Source of the DNA: CBETVX01 sp965539935
GTDB taxonomy: Bacteria > Bacillota > Clostridia > Peptostreptococcales > Caminicellaceae
Length of the DNA: 64,000 nucleotides
Assembly: GCA_965539935.1 (NCBI GenBank)
Contig: CBETVX010000001.1
Coordinates: 52,861-116,860 of the forward strand
Reading direction: 5' to 3'
Shown here: piece by piece, positions 54,461 to 63,897 of the stretch
Layout of the letters: every line of letters begins with the position of its first letter
How positions within the stretch are numbered: the first letter of the stretch is position 1
Notes under the pieces: model-generated
Told to the model about the DNA's origin: nothing
What the model saw: only the letters and a program-made list of their open reading frames with translations
Database searches by the model: none
Translations under genes and position numbers: made by a program

Positions 54461-54531
54461 TAGTCATAATTTTTATATGACCATTTAATAATAGCATAAC
54501 ACAATTTATGCAGTAGGAGGTATAGTGATAA

Positions 54532-56076
54532 ATGGCTAACAAATTACAAGAGTTACGTCAGCTCCGCCAAAAAATAGAAATGGGCGGTGGAGCAAAGAGG
54601 ATCGAAAAGCAGCATGCAAAGGGAAAGCTAACAGCTAGAGAAAGAATAACCCTACTATTTGACGAAGGAACTTTTGTAGAATTAGATGCATTTGTAAAGC
54701 ACAGATGTACTAATTTTGGAATGGAAAAAGTAGAAGCACCAGGGGAAGGTGTAGTTACAGGCTATGGTATGGTAGATGGAAGATTAGTATATGCCTTTGC
54801 CCAAGACTTCACAGTAGTAGGTGGGTCCCTTGGGGAAATGCATGCGGCAAAAATTTGTAAAGTATTAGATAATGCCCTAAAGGTAGGCGCACCAGTAGTA
54901 GGACTTAACGACTCAGGTGGAGCACGAATACAAGAGGCGGTAGATGCTCTTTCAGGTTATGGAAAAATCTTCTTTAAAAATACAATCGCTTCAGGAGTAA
55001 TACCACAAATATGTGGTATAATGGGACCTTGTGCCGGTGGAGCAGTTTACTCACCAGCCCTTATGGACTTTATTTTCATGGTAGATAAGACAAGTCAAAT
55101 GTTTATCACAGGACCACAGGTAATAAAATCAGTTACAGGAGAAGAAGTATCTGCAGAAGCATTGGGTGGAGCAATGACCCATAACAGCACAAGTGGAGTT
55201 GCTCACTTTATAGCAGATAATGATGAGGATTGTATACAAAGAATAAGAAGACTCCTTAGCTTCTTGCCATCTAACAATATGGAAGCTCCTCCAAAATACG
55301 ATACTGGAGATGACATAAATAGAATAATACCAGAGCTAGATACAATAATACCTGACAATCCAAATAAACCCTATGATATGAAAGAAATAATAACAATGAT
55401 AGTTGATGACGGTGACTTCTATGAAGTACAACCATACTATGCACAAAATATGATAACAGGATTTGCAAGAATAAATGGAAGTACAGTAGGTATAGTGGCT
55501 AACCAACCAAAGGTACTAGCGGGATGCCTAGACATAAATGCATCTGATAAAGCTGCTAGATTTATTAGAACCTGTGATGCCTTTAATATACCATTACTTA
55601 ATATGGTAGATGTACCGGGATTCCTTCCAGGAACAAACCAGGAGTACGGAGGAATTATAAGACATGGTGCAAAAATGCTTTATGCATATAGTGAAGCAAC
55701 AGTACCAAAAGTAACACTAATAACGAGAAAGGCCTATGGAGGATCATACATAGGAATGTGTAATAAAGAATTAGGAGCAGATATGGTATATGCATGGCCA
55801 TCGGCAGAAATAGCAGTTATGGGACCACAGGGAGCAGCGAACATAATCTTTAGAAAAGAAATTAAAGAAGCAGATGATCCAGTAGCAACAAGACAAAAGA
55901 AAATAGACGAATATACAGCTGAATTTGCGACTCCCTATAAAGCAGCAGAAAGAGGATATGTAGATGATGTAATTGAGCCAAATGCTACAAGACCAAGATT
56001 GGTAGATGCATTTAATATGTTAGCATCTAAAAGAGAAAACAGACCAGCTAAAAAACATGGTAATATGCCTCTATAA
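54532..56076 (+). CDS. mmdA: Methylmalonyl-CoA decarboxylase, carboxyltransferase (alpha) subunit
   Basis: Transfers the carboxyl group of (S)-methylmalonyl-CoA to biotin on the carrier subunit, leaving propionyl-CoA. The 514 residues show the two crotonase-like carboxyltransferase halves, with GGSLGEMHAAK, NDSGGARIQEAVD, GPCAGGAVYSPAL and VDVPGFLPGTNQE motifs. It is close to propionyl-CoA carboxylase beta chains, but the adjacent sodium pump subunit shows it acts as a decarboxylase. AGGAGG is 11 bases before the ATG. It starts the mmdADCB gene group. Confidence 0.96.
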   Translation: MANKLQELRQLRQKIEMGGGAKRIEKQHAKGKLTARERITLLFDEGTFVELDAFVKHRCTNFGMEKVEAPGEGVVTGYGMVDGRLVYAFAQDFTVVGGSLGEMHAAKICKVLDNALKVGAPVVGLNDSGGARIQEAVDALSGYGKIFFKNTIASGVIPQICGIMGPCAGGAVYSPALMDFIFMVDKTSQMFITGPQVIKSVTGEEVSAEALGGAMTHNSTSGVAHFIADNDEDCIQRIRRLLSFLPSNNMEAPPKYDTGDDINRIIPELDTIIPDNPNKPYDMKEIITMIVDDGDFYEVQPYYAQNMITGFARINGSTVGIVANQPKVLAGCLDINASDKAARFIRTCDAFNIPLLNMVDVPGFLPGTNQEYGGIIRHGAKMLYAYSEATVPKVTLITRKAYGGSYIGMCNKELGADMVYAWPSAEIAVMGPQGAANIIFRKEIKEADDPVATRQKKIDEYTAEFATPYKAAERGYVDDVIEPNATRPRLVDAFNMLASKRENRPAKKHGNMPL

Positions 56077-56130
56077 AAACAATTAAATAAATGATACTCA
56101 ATAAGACTTTGTAGAAAAAGAGGTGAAAAG

Positions 56131-56547
56131 ATGGGAAATACAGGAATTATAGAGAGGTTAGCTAATCAAGACCTTATCCATAGCATGAGTCTCGGAGAGA
56201 AAATGTTAGCGTCTTTATACGTAACAGCATTGGGAATGATAGTAACCTTTGTAGCACTACTTATACTTTGGGGATGTATTGTTATAATGAGCAAGATGCT
56301 TAATATTAAAGCTAAGCCTAAAAAAGAAGTTGAAGTAGTAGAAAAAATAGAGCCTAAGCCAGAGCCTGCTACCTCAACGGCAGAGGAAGAAGATGAAGAA
56401 TTAATTGCCGTTATAACAGCAGCAATAGCAGCAAGCCTAAATACATCAACCCATAATATAATTGTTAGAAATATTGTTAGACTTCCAGATACAACACCGG
56501 CATGGAGTAGAGCAGGTAGAGTGGAACAAATGAACAGGATGTTATAA
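56131..56547 (+). CDS. mmdD: Methylmalonyl-CoA decarboxylase, delta subunit (OadG-like)
   Basis: Small membrane assembly subunit that links the carboxyltransferase to the sodium pump. The 138 residues have one membrane helix (about 27-53), a Lys/Glu/Pro-rich linker and the C-terminal signature of the family, EELIAVITAAIAAS followed by an arginine-rich IVRNIVRLP and WSRAGR. GAGGTG precedes the ATG. Its place between mmdA and the biotin carrier is the usual order. Confidence 0.92.
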   Translation: MGNTGIIERLANQDLIHSMSLGEKMLASLYVTALGMIVTFVALLILWGCIVIMSKMLNIKAKPKKEVEVVEKIEPKPEPATSTAEEEDEELIAVITAAIAASLNTSTHNIIVRNIVRLPDTTPAWSRAGRVEQMNRML

Positions 56548-56617
56548 ATTATTTAACTTGTATAAGACTTAAAGGGCAAACATAAAATTTATATTTTCAG
56601 TTAAGGAGGAAGCTAAA

Positions 56618-57016
56618 ATGAGAAAGTTTAATATAACTGTAAATGGAAAAACTTACGAAGTTGAAGTAGAAGAAATAGGTGGAGTAGCTCAGGCAAGTAG
56701 ACCAGTTTCAACCCCAAGACCAGCAGCGCCTGCACCAGCACCAGCAGCAAAACCAGCAGCACCAGCACCAGCGGCTAAGCCAGCGGCACCGGCACCAGCA
56801 GGGGGCAATACAGTTACGGCGCCAATGCCAGGAACTGTGCTAGATATAAAAGTAAATGAAGGTGACACAGTATCTAACGGACAGGTACTATTAATACTAG
56901 AAGCAATGAAAATGGAAAATGAAATAATGGCACCTGTAGATGGGAAAGTAGTATCTGTAAATGTGGCTAAGGGTGCATCAGTAAACGCAGGGGATGTTCT
57001 AATTACTATAGGTTAG
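56618..57016 (+). CDS. mmdC: Methylmalonyl-CoA decarboxylase, biotin carrier (gamma) subunit
   Basis: Swinging-arm biotin protein that carries CO2 from MmdA to the MmdB pump. It has 132 residues: a short N-terminal domain (1-25), an Ala/Pro linker (about 33-62) made of tandem APAPAAKPA-type repeats, and a C-terminal biotinyl domain with EAMKMEN, Lys98 being the biotin site. The linker DNA (56720-56804) is GC-rich and repetitive compared with the surrounding sequence. AAGGAGG precedes the ATG. BirA, encoded two genes on, would attach the biotin. Confidence 0.96.
   Translation: MRKFNITVNGKTYEVEVEEIGGVAQASRPVSTPRPAAPAPAPAAKPAAPAPAAKPAAPAPAGGNTVTAPMPGTVLDIKVNEGDTVSNGQVLLILEAMKMENEIMAPVDGKVVSVNVAKGASVNAGDVLITIG
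56720..56804 (+). repeat. Tandem Ala/Pro codon repeat in mmdC
   Basis: Three imperfect copies of a unit coding for AAPAPAAKP lie in tandem, rich in GCA/CCA/GCG/CCG codons. Such linkers can change length by slippage. Confidence 0.8.
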
Positions 57017-57055
57017 TACGTGCCTGAACACTTCATATAGAAAGGAGACGCACGA

Positions 57056-58192
57056 ATGGGTCAAGCGATAATAAAGTTTCTGCAGAGTACAGGTTTTGCA
57101 GACATTACTTTTCCAGATGTAATTATGCTAGGTGTAGCATGTTTATTGTTATATCTTGCAATTAAGAAAGGTTTTGAGCCACTACTATTAGTGCCTATAG
57201 CCTTTGGTATGTTACTTACAAATCTACCTTTAGCAAATCTCATGATACCCCATGGAGGACATGGTGAGCCCGGTGGACTATTATACTATTTTTACCTTGG
57301 AGATGAATTGGGGATATTCCCACCAATAATCTTTATGGGTGTAGGAGCCATGACAGATTTTGGTCCTTTGATTGCCAATCCTAAATCATTATTATTAGGT
57401 GCAGCAGCTCAGTTCGGGATATTTACTACTTTCCTAGGAGCAATATTACTTGGATTTACAGGACAGCAAGCAGGGGCAATTGGTATAATAGGGGGAGCAG
57501 ATGGACCAACAGCTATATATTTAGCATCAAGACTTGCTCCAGAGATATTAGGACCTATAGCCGTAGCAGCATATTCATATATGGCCTTAGTTCCAATAAT
57601 TCAGCCGCCTATAATGAAGGCCCTTACAACTAAAGAAGAACGTCAAGTAAAAATGGAGCAGTTAAGACCAGTATCCCAGACAGAAAAAATACTATTCCCA
57701 ATAATAGTTACACTAGTAGTTTCACTGATGTTACCTCCAGCAGCAGCCTTAGTAGGTATGCTTATGTTTGGTAATCTTCTTAAAGAATGTGGTGTAACTA
57801 CAAGACTTTCAGATACAGCTTCAAATGCACTTATGAATATAGTAACAATATTCTTAGGAATATCTGTTGGAGCTACTGCAACAGCAGACGCATTCCTTAA
57901 GCCAGATACACTAAAAATAATAGGATTAGGTGTACTTGCCTTCGGTGTAGGTACAGCAGCAGGTGTATTATTGGGAAAAGTTATGTACAAAATATCAGGT
58001 GGCAAGATAAATCCCCTTATAGGTTCAGCAGGTGTGTCTGCAGTACCTATGGCTGCCAGAGTGTCACAGGTAGTAGGACAAAAAGAAAATCCTTCAAACT
58101 TTTTATTAATGCATGCTATGGGACCTAACGTAGCAGGAGTTATTGGTTCAGCCGTTGCAGCAGGGGTACTTTTATCATTGTTCGGTGGTTAA
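57056..58192 (+). CDS. mmdB: Methylmalonyl-CoA decarboxylase, sodium pump (beta) subunit
   Basis: Integral membrane subunit that couples decarboxylation of carboxybiotin to export of sodium ions. The 378 residues contain about ten helices and the family motifs GVGAMTDFGPL (near 97), GIIGGADGPTAIYL (near 142, holding the key Asp) and PLIGSAGVSAVPMAARV (near 320). AAGGAG lies before the ATG. Its presence proves that this cluster is an energy-conserving decarboxylase, not a carboxylase. A strong terminator follows. Confidence 0.97.
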   Translation: MGQAIIKFLQSTGFADITFPDVIMLGVACLLLYLAIKKGFEPLLLVPIAFGMLLTNLPLANLMIPHGGHGEPGGLLYYFYLGDELGIFPPIIFMGVGAMTDFGPLIANPKSLLLGAAAQFGIFTTFLGAILLGFTGQQAGAIGIIGGADGPTAIYLASRLAPEILGPIAVAAYSYMALVPIIQPPIMKALTTKEERQVKMEQLRPVSQTEKILFPIIVTLVVSLMLPPAAALVGMLMFGNLLKECGVTTRLSDTASNALMNIVTIFLGISVGATATADAFLKPDTLKIIGLGVLAFGVGTAAGVLLGKVMYKISGGKINPLIGSAGVSAVPMAARVSQVVGQKENPSNFLLMHAMGPNVAGVIGSAVAAGVLLSLFGG

Positions 58193-58232
58193 AGATATAT
58201 TTTTATATAGTAGACGATAACTTGTAGAAATT

Positions 58233-58280
58233 AAGTATATGGGTCAGGTTTATTCCTGGCCCTTTGCTATATACTTTTTT
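58233..58280 (+). terminator. Terminator of the methylmalonyl-CoA decarboxylase operon
   Basis: Nested stems: outer AAGTATAT/ATATACTT and inner GGGTCAGG/CCTGGCCC, ending in T6. Confidence 0.88.
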
Positions 58281-58434
58281 ATCTAATCCAGGACAAAGAG
58301 GGAAAAAGGGTGCACTAAATCCAATATATCAAAATATCCTAAATTTGGTATTTTATCATTACCAATAGTCGATTTTAGCAGGTTATTATGTTACAATATA
58401 TCCAGATGATATACAATAACTGGAGGCGCTCACA

Positions 58435-59418
58435 TTGAAGAAAAAAGTGTTAGAGATATTAAAAAAGAATAAGCATGAATTTATATCGGGTGAAGAGCTA
58501 AGCAATAAGTTAGGGGTAACTAGGACTTCCATATGGAAATATATAAATGTATTAAAAAAGGAAGGTTATAATATAGAATCAGTTTCTAGAAAAGGATATA
58601 AACTTATCAGTGAGCCAGATACACTTTCTCAAGATGAATTGTTGATAGAATTACAAGAAAGTAAATTAGTTACAGATATATATCATTTTAAATCAATAGA
58701 CTCAACCAATAATTACGGCAAAGAACTGGCACTACAGGGAGCTAAAGAAGGAACTATAATACTTAGTGACGAACAAACTGGAGGAAGAGGTAGATTAGGA
58801 AGAACATGGGTATCACCAATAGGATCAAGTATATCTATGTCCTTGATACTTAGGCCATCAATTGACCCTGTAGAAGCATCTAAAATTACACAAATAGCAG
58901 CAGCGGCAGTAGCAATAGCCATTAATAAAGTAACTTCATTAGATGCCCGTATAAAATGGCCCAATGATATTATTTTAGACAATAAAAAAGTATGTGGAAT
59001 ACTAACTGAAATGAGTGCAGAATTAAATAATATTAATTATGTCATTTTGGGGATAGGTATTAATGTAAATATTAATAACTTTTCTAAGGATATAGAAAAT
59101 ATAGCTACATCTTTAAGTAAAGTATCGGGTAAATATATATCAAGAAAGAATCTAGTAATTAATATAGTTAAAGAATTTGAAAAGTTATACTATGATTTTA
59201 TAGAAAGTGGAAGTATAAAGAAAAGTGTAGATATATGTAGAAATAAATCAGCTATATTAGGGAAAAGGATTAAAATAATCAATAGAGACAAGGAAATATT
59301 TGCCTATGCATTAGACATAATTGATGATGGTCAGCTTCTTATAAAAAAGGAAAATGGAGAGACAAAAAAAATAATGTCTGGGGAAGTATCAGTAAGAGGA
59401 ATAAATGGATATATATAA
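58435..59418 (+). CDS. birA: Biotin--protein ligase and repressor
   Basis: Attaches biotin to carrier proteins such as MmdC and, through its DNA-binding domain, may repress biotin genes. The 327 residues begin with a winged helix-turn-helix (about 1-60), then the ligase core with GGRGRLGRTWVSP (near 118) and IKWPNDI (near 178), then a C-terminal beta domain. The TTG start lies eight bases after GGAGG. Placement next to the biotin-dependent decarboxylase fits its job, though a terminator separates them. Confidence 0.96.
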   Translation: MKKKVLEILKKNKHEFISGEELSNKLGVTRTSIWKYINVLKKEGYNIESVSRKGYKLISEPDTLSQDELLIELQESKLVTDIYHFKSIDSTNNYGKELALQGAKEGTIILSDEQTGGRGRLGRTWVSPIGSSISMSLILRPSIDPVEASKITQIAAAAVAIAINKVTSLDARIKWPNDIILDNKKVCGILTEMSAELNNINYVILGIGINVNINNFSKDIENIATSLSKVSGKYISRKNLVINIVKEFEKLYYDFIESGSIKKSVDICRNKSAILGKRIKIINRDKEIFAYALDIIDDGQLLIKKENGETKKIMSGEVSVRGINGYI

Positions 59419-59430
59419 TCAAAAAATGTA

Positions 59431-59459
59431 TTGATAAAAAGAAATAAAAGTGATAATAT
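59431..59459 (+). promoter_or_regulatory. Promoter of coaX
   Basis: -35 TTGATA (59431-59436), 17-base spacer, -10 TAATAT (59454-59459), 50 bases before the start codon. Confidence 0.55.
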
Positions 59460-59508
59460 ACAAAAGATGATTGATAAGCAACTAACGCAGACTAAGTAGG
59501 TGATTTCT

Positions 59509-60279
59509 TTGTTATTAGCATTCGATGTAGGTAATACTAATATTGTATTAGGAGTATATAAAGGTAAAGAATTAATTAAATACTGGAGAATATCAACTGA
59601 TAAAAGTAAAACTTCCGATGAACTTGGGATGTTAGTAAACCAACTTTTTTCCTATGAAGGACTAGATCTTAAGGATGTTGAGGATGTAATAATTTCATCG
59701 GTGGTTCCTACAATAATGTACTCTCTACAACATATGGCATATAAATTTTGCGATACAACAGCTATTGTAGTGGGACCAGGAATAAAAACTGGTATAAATA
59801 TTAAATACGATAATCCAAGGCAAGTGGGAGCAGATAGAATTGTAAATGCAGTATCGGCATATCATAAATATGGTGGGCCAATAATAGTAGTTGATTTTGG
59901 CACAGCAACCACCTTCTGTGCTATATCTAAAAAATGCGAATATTTGGGAGGAGTTATAACTCCTGGTATAAAAATAGCAAGTGATGCACTATTTGATAGA
60001 GCTGCTAAGCTTCCCAGGGTAGAGCTATGCAAACCTAAGAATGTTATATGTAGAAATACCATTGAAAGTATTCAAGCGGGAGTTATATATGGTTATGTAG
60101 GATTGGTAGATTATCTAGTAAACAAAAGTAAAGAAGAACTTGGTGGAGGCGACATTAAGGTTGTAGCCACTGGAGGATTGGCAGGACTTATTGCAACTGA
60201 GTCACAAACAATAGATATAGTAGATAGATTTTTAACCTTAGAAGGATTAAGACTAATATATGAAATGAATAAGGAATAA
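59509..60279 (+). CDS. coaX: Type III pantothenate kinase
   Basis: First enzyme of coenzyme A synthesis, from the acetate kinase/actin superfamily. The 256 residues have the phosphate motif DVGNTN (5-10), the GADRIVNAV motif (near 104) and VDFGTATT (near 126). The TTG at 59509 gives MLLAFDVGNTN, as in Bacillus CoaX, and lies after TAGGTG; the longer GTG at 59500 overlaps that site. It sits in the ftsH-coaX-dusB-lysS neighbourhood seen in Bacillus, here displaced by the metabolic block. Confidence 0.96.
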   Translation: MLLAFDVGNTNIVLGVYKGKELIKYWRISTDKSKTSDELGMLVNQLFSYEGLDLKDVEDVIISSVVPTIMYSLQHMAYKFCDTTAIVVGPGIKTGINIKYDNPRQVGADRIVNAVSAYHKYGGPIIVVDFGTATTFCAISKKCEYLGGVITPGIKIASDALFDRAAKLPRVELCKPKNVICRNTIESIQAGVIYGYVGLVDYLVNKSKEELGGGDIKVVATGGLAGLIATESQTIDIVDRFLTLEGLRLIYEMNKE

Positions 60280-60281
60280 AT

Positions 60282-60313
60282 AGCCGGGAAAATTAATCCT
60301 GGCTTTATTTTTA
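60282..60313 (+). terminator. Terminator after coaX
   Basis: AGCCGGG/CCTGGCT with one G-U pair, followed by TTATTTTT. Confidence 0.82.
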
Positions 60314-60453
60314 ATTATCTATATAAATGAAAAAAATACAATTATAGTTTTTATATGTTGAAAAGACCTAGAGAAATTTAGTTATAAACTGTGTGGAAGA
60401 TGGAGAGAGCATGGTTTTAAAAGATGGTAAATGTTTTTTGAGGTGATGATTTA

Positions 60454-61419
60454 ATGAAAATAGGTGATGTATCTTTAGAGAATAACCTTGCATTAGGGCC
60501 AATGGCTGGTGTAACTGACTTAACCTTTAGACTTATATGTAAGGAACTTAGCTGTGGACTAGTAGTAACAGAAATGGTAAGCGCTAAAGGTATTTACTAT
60601 AATGATAAAAAAACTGAGACGTTAATGGAAATAGAAGAAAAAGAAAAACCTACTTCACTACAAATATTTGGATCAGACCCTGAAATAATGGCAGAAGTTA
60701 CGAAAAGACTAAACTGTAATAATCATGATATATTAGATATTAACATGGGATGTCCTACTCCAAAGATTGTTAAAAATGGAGATGGGTCAGCTCTCATGAA
60801 AAATCCTAAATTAATATCAAAAATAGTAAAAGGTGTTGTAAAGGCATCGGAGAAACCTGTAACTGTAAAAATAAGAAAAGGCTGGGACGAAAAAAGTGCT
60901 AATGCTGTGGAGGTAGCTAAGATAGTGGAAGAAGCAGGGGCCAAAGCCATAGCCGTCCATGGTAGAACTAGAGAGCAGTTTTATACAGGCAATGCCGACT
61001 GGGATATTATAAGAAGAGTAAAGGAAGCCGTATCTATACCTGTATACGGAAACGGAGATATATTTACTGTTGAAGACGCAATAAAAATGAAGGAAATAAC
61101 CAACTGTGATGGAATAATGATAGCTAGAGGAGCAAGGGGAAATCCTTGGATATTTAAAAGGATTAATCATTATTTTAATACTGGAGAAATATTACCTAAG
61201 CCAAGTATTAAAGAAAAAGTACAGATGTGTTTAAAACATCTTCATATGATAGTAGAGCATAAGGGTGAATATATAGGCGTAAGAGAGATGAGAAAACATT
61301 GTGCATGGTATCTAAAGGGAGTACGGAATTCAGCAAAAATTAGAGATGAAATAAATAGACTAACTACTATAAAAGAGATTGAAAACAGTTTAGAAAAATT
61401 ATTAGAAATAGATTTATAG
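60454..61419 (+). CDS. dusB: tRNA-dihydrouridine synthase B
   Basis: Flavoprotein that reduces uridine to dihydrouridine in the tRNA D-loop. The 321 residues contain the FMN-binding start LGPMAGVTDLTFR (15-27), the catalytic cysteine in NMGCPTPKIVKNGDGSALM (near 100), and RGARGNPWIF near 227. GAGGTGATG precedes the ATG. It is followed by a spacer with a perfect promoter that drives greA-lysS, so dusB is separate from them. Confidence 0.96.
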   Translation: MKIGDVSLENNLALGPMAGVTDLTFRLICKELSCGLVVTEMVSAKGIYYNDKKTETLMEIEEKEKPTSLQIFGSDPEIMAEVTKRLNCNNHDILDINMGCPTPKIVKNGDGSALMKNPKLISKIVKGVVKASEKPVTVKIRKGWDEKSANAVEVAKIVEEAGAKAIAVHGRTREQFYTGNADWDIIRRVKEAVSIPVYGNGDIFTVEDAIKMKEITNCDGIMIARGARGNPWIFKRINHYFNTGEILPKPSIKEKVQMCLKHLHMIVEHKGEYIGVREMRKHCAWYLKGVRNSAKIRDEINRLTTIKEIENSLEKLLEIDL

Positions 61420-61468
61420 TCAATAAAAAAATGTAGGATTTTTTTGAAAATACTAGTCAATTTTAAGC

Positions 61469-61497
61469 TTGACAATAAATTACAACTCCATTATAAT
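61469..61497 (+). promoter_or_regulatory. Consensus sigma-A promoter of greA-lysS
   Basis: Perfect -35 TTGACA (61469-61474), 17-base spacer, perfect -10 TATAAT (61492-61497). The leader of about 165 bases starts with a 7-bp hairpin, GGCACTG/CAGTGCC (61514-61532). Confidence 0.88.
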
Positions 61498-61668
61498 AAA
61501 TCGCATAAGTTAAGGCACTGAGTAGCAGTGCCATAAATTTTAGATTAATAACAATGAATAATTTTGTGATAATAACATATATTAGAAAAATGATGTAATA
61601 CCTAAATAAAAATATTAATATTAATAACTTTATAATAACAAAAATTTACATAAAGGAGATGAGATGTG

Positions 61669-62145
61669 ATGGCTGATAATGAAAAAATATTAACTAAACA
61701 AGGATATAAAAAAATAGAAGAAGAATTAGAAGAACTAAAATCAGTTAAAAGAAAAGAAGTAGCTGAAAAGATTAAACAGGCATTAGCCTTTGGAGATATA
61801 AGTGAAAACTCTGAATATGACGAAGCCAAAAACGAGCAAGCTCAATTAGAAGAAAGAATAGCAAAATTAGAAGATATTTTAAGGAAGGCTAGAATAGTAG
61901 ACGAAAGCGAACTAACTAAAGATATAGTAGGGATAGGGTCCACTGTTAAGGTTAAAGATTTAGAATTTGATGAAGAAGTTGAATATACAATTGTTGGCTC
62001 TTCAGAAGCAGACCCATATGAACTTAAAATTTCAAACGAATCACCTGTAGGAAAGGCATTAATTGGGAGAAAAGTTGGAGAAACGGTTGAGATCCAAATT
62101 CCAGATGGTATAACAAAATATGAAGTGCTTGAGATAAAAATTTAA
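61669..62145 (+). CDS. greA: Transcription elongation factor GreA
   Basis: Stimulates cleavage of backtracked RNA by RNA polymerase. The 158 residues have an N-terminal coiled coil (about 8-75) with the acidic tip in ALAFGDISENSEYDEAKNEQ and a C-terminal FKBP-like domain. The ATG at 61669 is preferred over GTG 61666; AAAGGAG lies upstream. lysS follows after 18 bases, so the two genes form an operon driven by the perfect promoter at 61469. Confidence 0.96.
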   Translation: MADNEKILTKQGYKKIEEELEELKSVKRKEVAEKIKQALAFGDISENSEYDEAKNEQAQLEERIAKLEDILRKARIVDESELTKDIVGIGSTVKVKDLEFDEEVEYTIVGSSEADPYELKISNESPVGKALIGRKVGETVEIQIPDGITKYEVLEIKI

Positions 62146-62163
62146 TGGGAGGTTTAACAAAGG

Positions 62164-63639
62164 ATGAGTGAAGAGCAAAATCTTAATGAAATTTTAAGGA
62201 TAAGAAGAGAAAAGCTAAATAAACTTAGAGAAATGGGCAAAGATCCATATAAAGTTGAGAAGTATGAAAGAACAGCCTATAGTGTAGAGATTATTGAAAA
62301 ATTTGACCAGTATGAAGGAAAAGAAGTAAGCATAGCTGGTAGAATAATGGCTAAAAGAGGTATGGGTAAAGCAAGTTTTATAGATATATTAGATAGAGAT
62401 GGTAGAATACAATCCTATGTAAGAAAAGATGCTATAGGAGAAGAAGAATATGATATCTTCTCTACATATGACATAGGGGATATAGTTGGAGTAAAGGGTA
62501 CTGTATTTAAGACTAAAAAAGAAGAAATATCAGTTAGAGCTACTGAAGTAAAATTATTATGTAAGTCATTGCAAGTATTACCTGAAAAATGGCACGGACT
62601 AAAGGACCCAGACTTAAGATATAGACAAAGATATGTGGATTTAATTGTAAATCCAGAAGTTAAAGAAACATTCTTAAAAAGAAATAGAATAATAAAAGCA
62701 ATAAGAGAGTTTTTAGATGAAAGAGGTTATTTAGAAGTTGAAACACCAATACTTACAACTATTGCCGGAGGAGCAGCAGCAAGACCATTTCTTACCCACC
62801 ACAATACATTAGATTTGGATATGCAAATGAGAATTGCAAATGAACTTTATCTTAAGAGACTTATTGTAGGTGGTTTTGATAAAGTATATGAAATGGGAAA
62901 AATGTTCAGAAATGAAGGGATTTCTATTAAACATAATCCTGAATTTACAAATATAGAGTTATATGCAGCATACGAAGATTATGAATATATGATGGAAATA
63001 ACTGAGAAATTAGTTGCTTACTGTGCTGAAAAAGCAAATGGATCCACAGTAGTTAATTATCAGGGGACAGAAATAGACTTCAAACCTCCTTGGAGAAGGG
63101 TTTCAATGCATGACTTAGTTAAGGAAAAGACAGGCGTTGATTTCTATGCTATTGAAAGTGATGAAGAAGCTAGAAAAATTGCAAAGGAACAATTACATTT
63201 AGAAGTAGAAAAGCATATGACAAGGGGACATCTTGTAAATCTTGCATTCGAAGAGTTTTGTGAAAAGGATTTGATACAGCCAACATTTGTATTACATCAT
63301 CCTGTGGAAGTATCTCCACTTGCTAAGAGAAATCCTCATAATCCTTTGATAACTAATAGGTTTGAGGCTTTTGCTAATACATGGGAGATTGCTAATGCCT
63401 TTTCAGAGCTAAACGATCCAATTGACCAAAAAGAAAGATTTGAAGCACAACTTAAGCAAAAGGAAGCAGGGGATGAAGAAGCACATCCGATGGACGAAGA
63501 TTTTATAAATGCATTAGAAGTAGGTTTGCCTCCAACGGGAGGATTGGGAATTGGTGTTGACAGAATGATTATGTTACTTACTAATTCAGCTTCAATAAGA
63601 GATGTAATTTTATTCCCAACTATGAAACCTATAGAATAG
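62164..63639 (+). CDS. lysS: Lysyl-tRNA synthetase, class II
   Basis: Charges tRNA-Lys. The 491 residues consist of an N-terminal OB-fold anticodon domain (about 55-165) and the class II catalytic core with motif 2, FRNEGISIKHNPEFT (near 254), and motif 3, GLGIGVDRM (near 460). GGGAGG precedes the ATG. It is cotranscribed with greA; I saw no T-box in the leader. As in Bacillus, an rRNA operon follows directly. Confidence 0.97.
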   Translation: MSEEQNLNEILRIRREKLNKLREMGKDPYKVEKYERTAYSVEIIEKFDQYEGKEVSIAGRIMAKRGMGKASFIDILDRDGRIQSYVRKDAIGEEEYDIFSTYDIGDIVGVKGTVFKTKKEEISVRATEVKLLCKSLQVLPEKWHGLKDPDLRYRQRYVDLIVNPEVKETFLKRNRIIKAIREFLDERGYLEVETPILTTIAGGAAARPFLTHHNTLDLDMQMRIANELYLKRLIVGGFDKVYEMGKMFRNEGISIKHNPEFTNIELYAAYEDYEYMMEITEKLVAYCAEKANGSTVVNYQGTEIDFKPPWRRVSMHDLVKEKTGVDFYAIESDEEARKIAKEQLHLEVEKHMTRGHLVNLAFEEFCEKDLIQPTFVLHHPVEVSPLAKRNPHNPLITNRFEAFANTWEIANAFSELNDPIDQKERFEAQLKQKEAGDEEAHPMDEDFINALEVGLPPTGGLGIGVDRMIMLLTNSASIRDVILFPTMKPIE

Positions 63640-63646
63640 ATGATAT

Positions 63647-63678
63647 AAAGGATATGGACAGTGGTCTATATCCTTTTT
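63647..63678 (+). terminator. Terminator after lysS
   Basis: AAAGGATATGGAC (63647-63659) pairs with GTCTATATCCTTT (63664-63676), followed by a T run. Confidence 0.9.
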
Positions 63679-63695
63679 CGATTTTTGAAAATTTA

Positions 63696-63724
63696 TTGAC
63701 AACATCAATAAAATTTGGTAGTAT
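63696..63724 (+). promoter_or_regulatory. rRNA operon promoter P1
   Basis: TTGACA (63696-63701), 17-base spacer, TAGTAT (63719-63724), followed by the motif ATGTTGTTGAA. Confidence 0.8.
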
Positions 63725-63822
63725 TATAAATGTTGTTGAAAGAAATTAAGTAACTTATACTATTGGCAAGAGAAAAAGGACAATTGTATTTGTTTTTATA
63801 TTAAAACTTTCAATAAAAAAGA

Positions 63823-63851
63823 TTGACAATATAATATAAACATGATATCAT
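63823..63851 (+). promoter_or_regulatory. rRNA operon promoter P2
   Basis: TTGACA (63823-63828), 17-base spacer, TATCAT (63846-63851), followed by CATGTTGTTGAAGAG, the same downstream word as P1. Confidence 0.82.
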
Positions 63852-63897
63852 ATATCATGTTGTTGAAGAGAAATGAAATTTATTTCTTATAAAAGTG

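Noticed and set aside
54532..56076. Propionyl-CoA carboxylase beta chain
   Set aside because: No biotin carboxylase subunit is present, while the membrane sodium pump and delta subunit are, so decarboxylase is the better call.
56720..56804. CRISPR-like or satellite repeat
   Set aside because: The repeats are in-frame Ala/Pro codons of the biotin carrier linker, a known feature of such subunits.
61498..61668. T-box leader before greA-lysS
   Set aside because: There is no TGGNACCGCG element or specifier-like stem; only one small GGCACTG hairpin.
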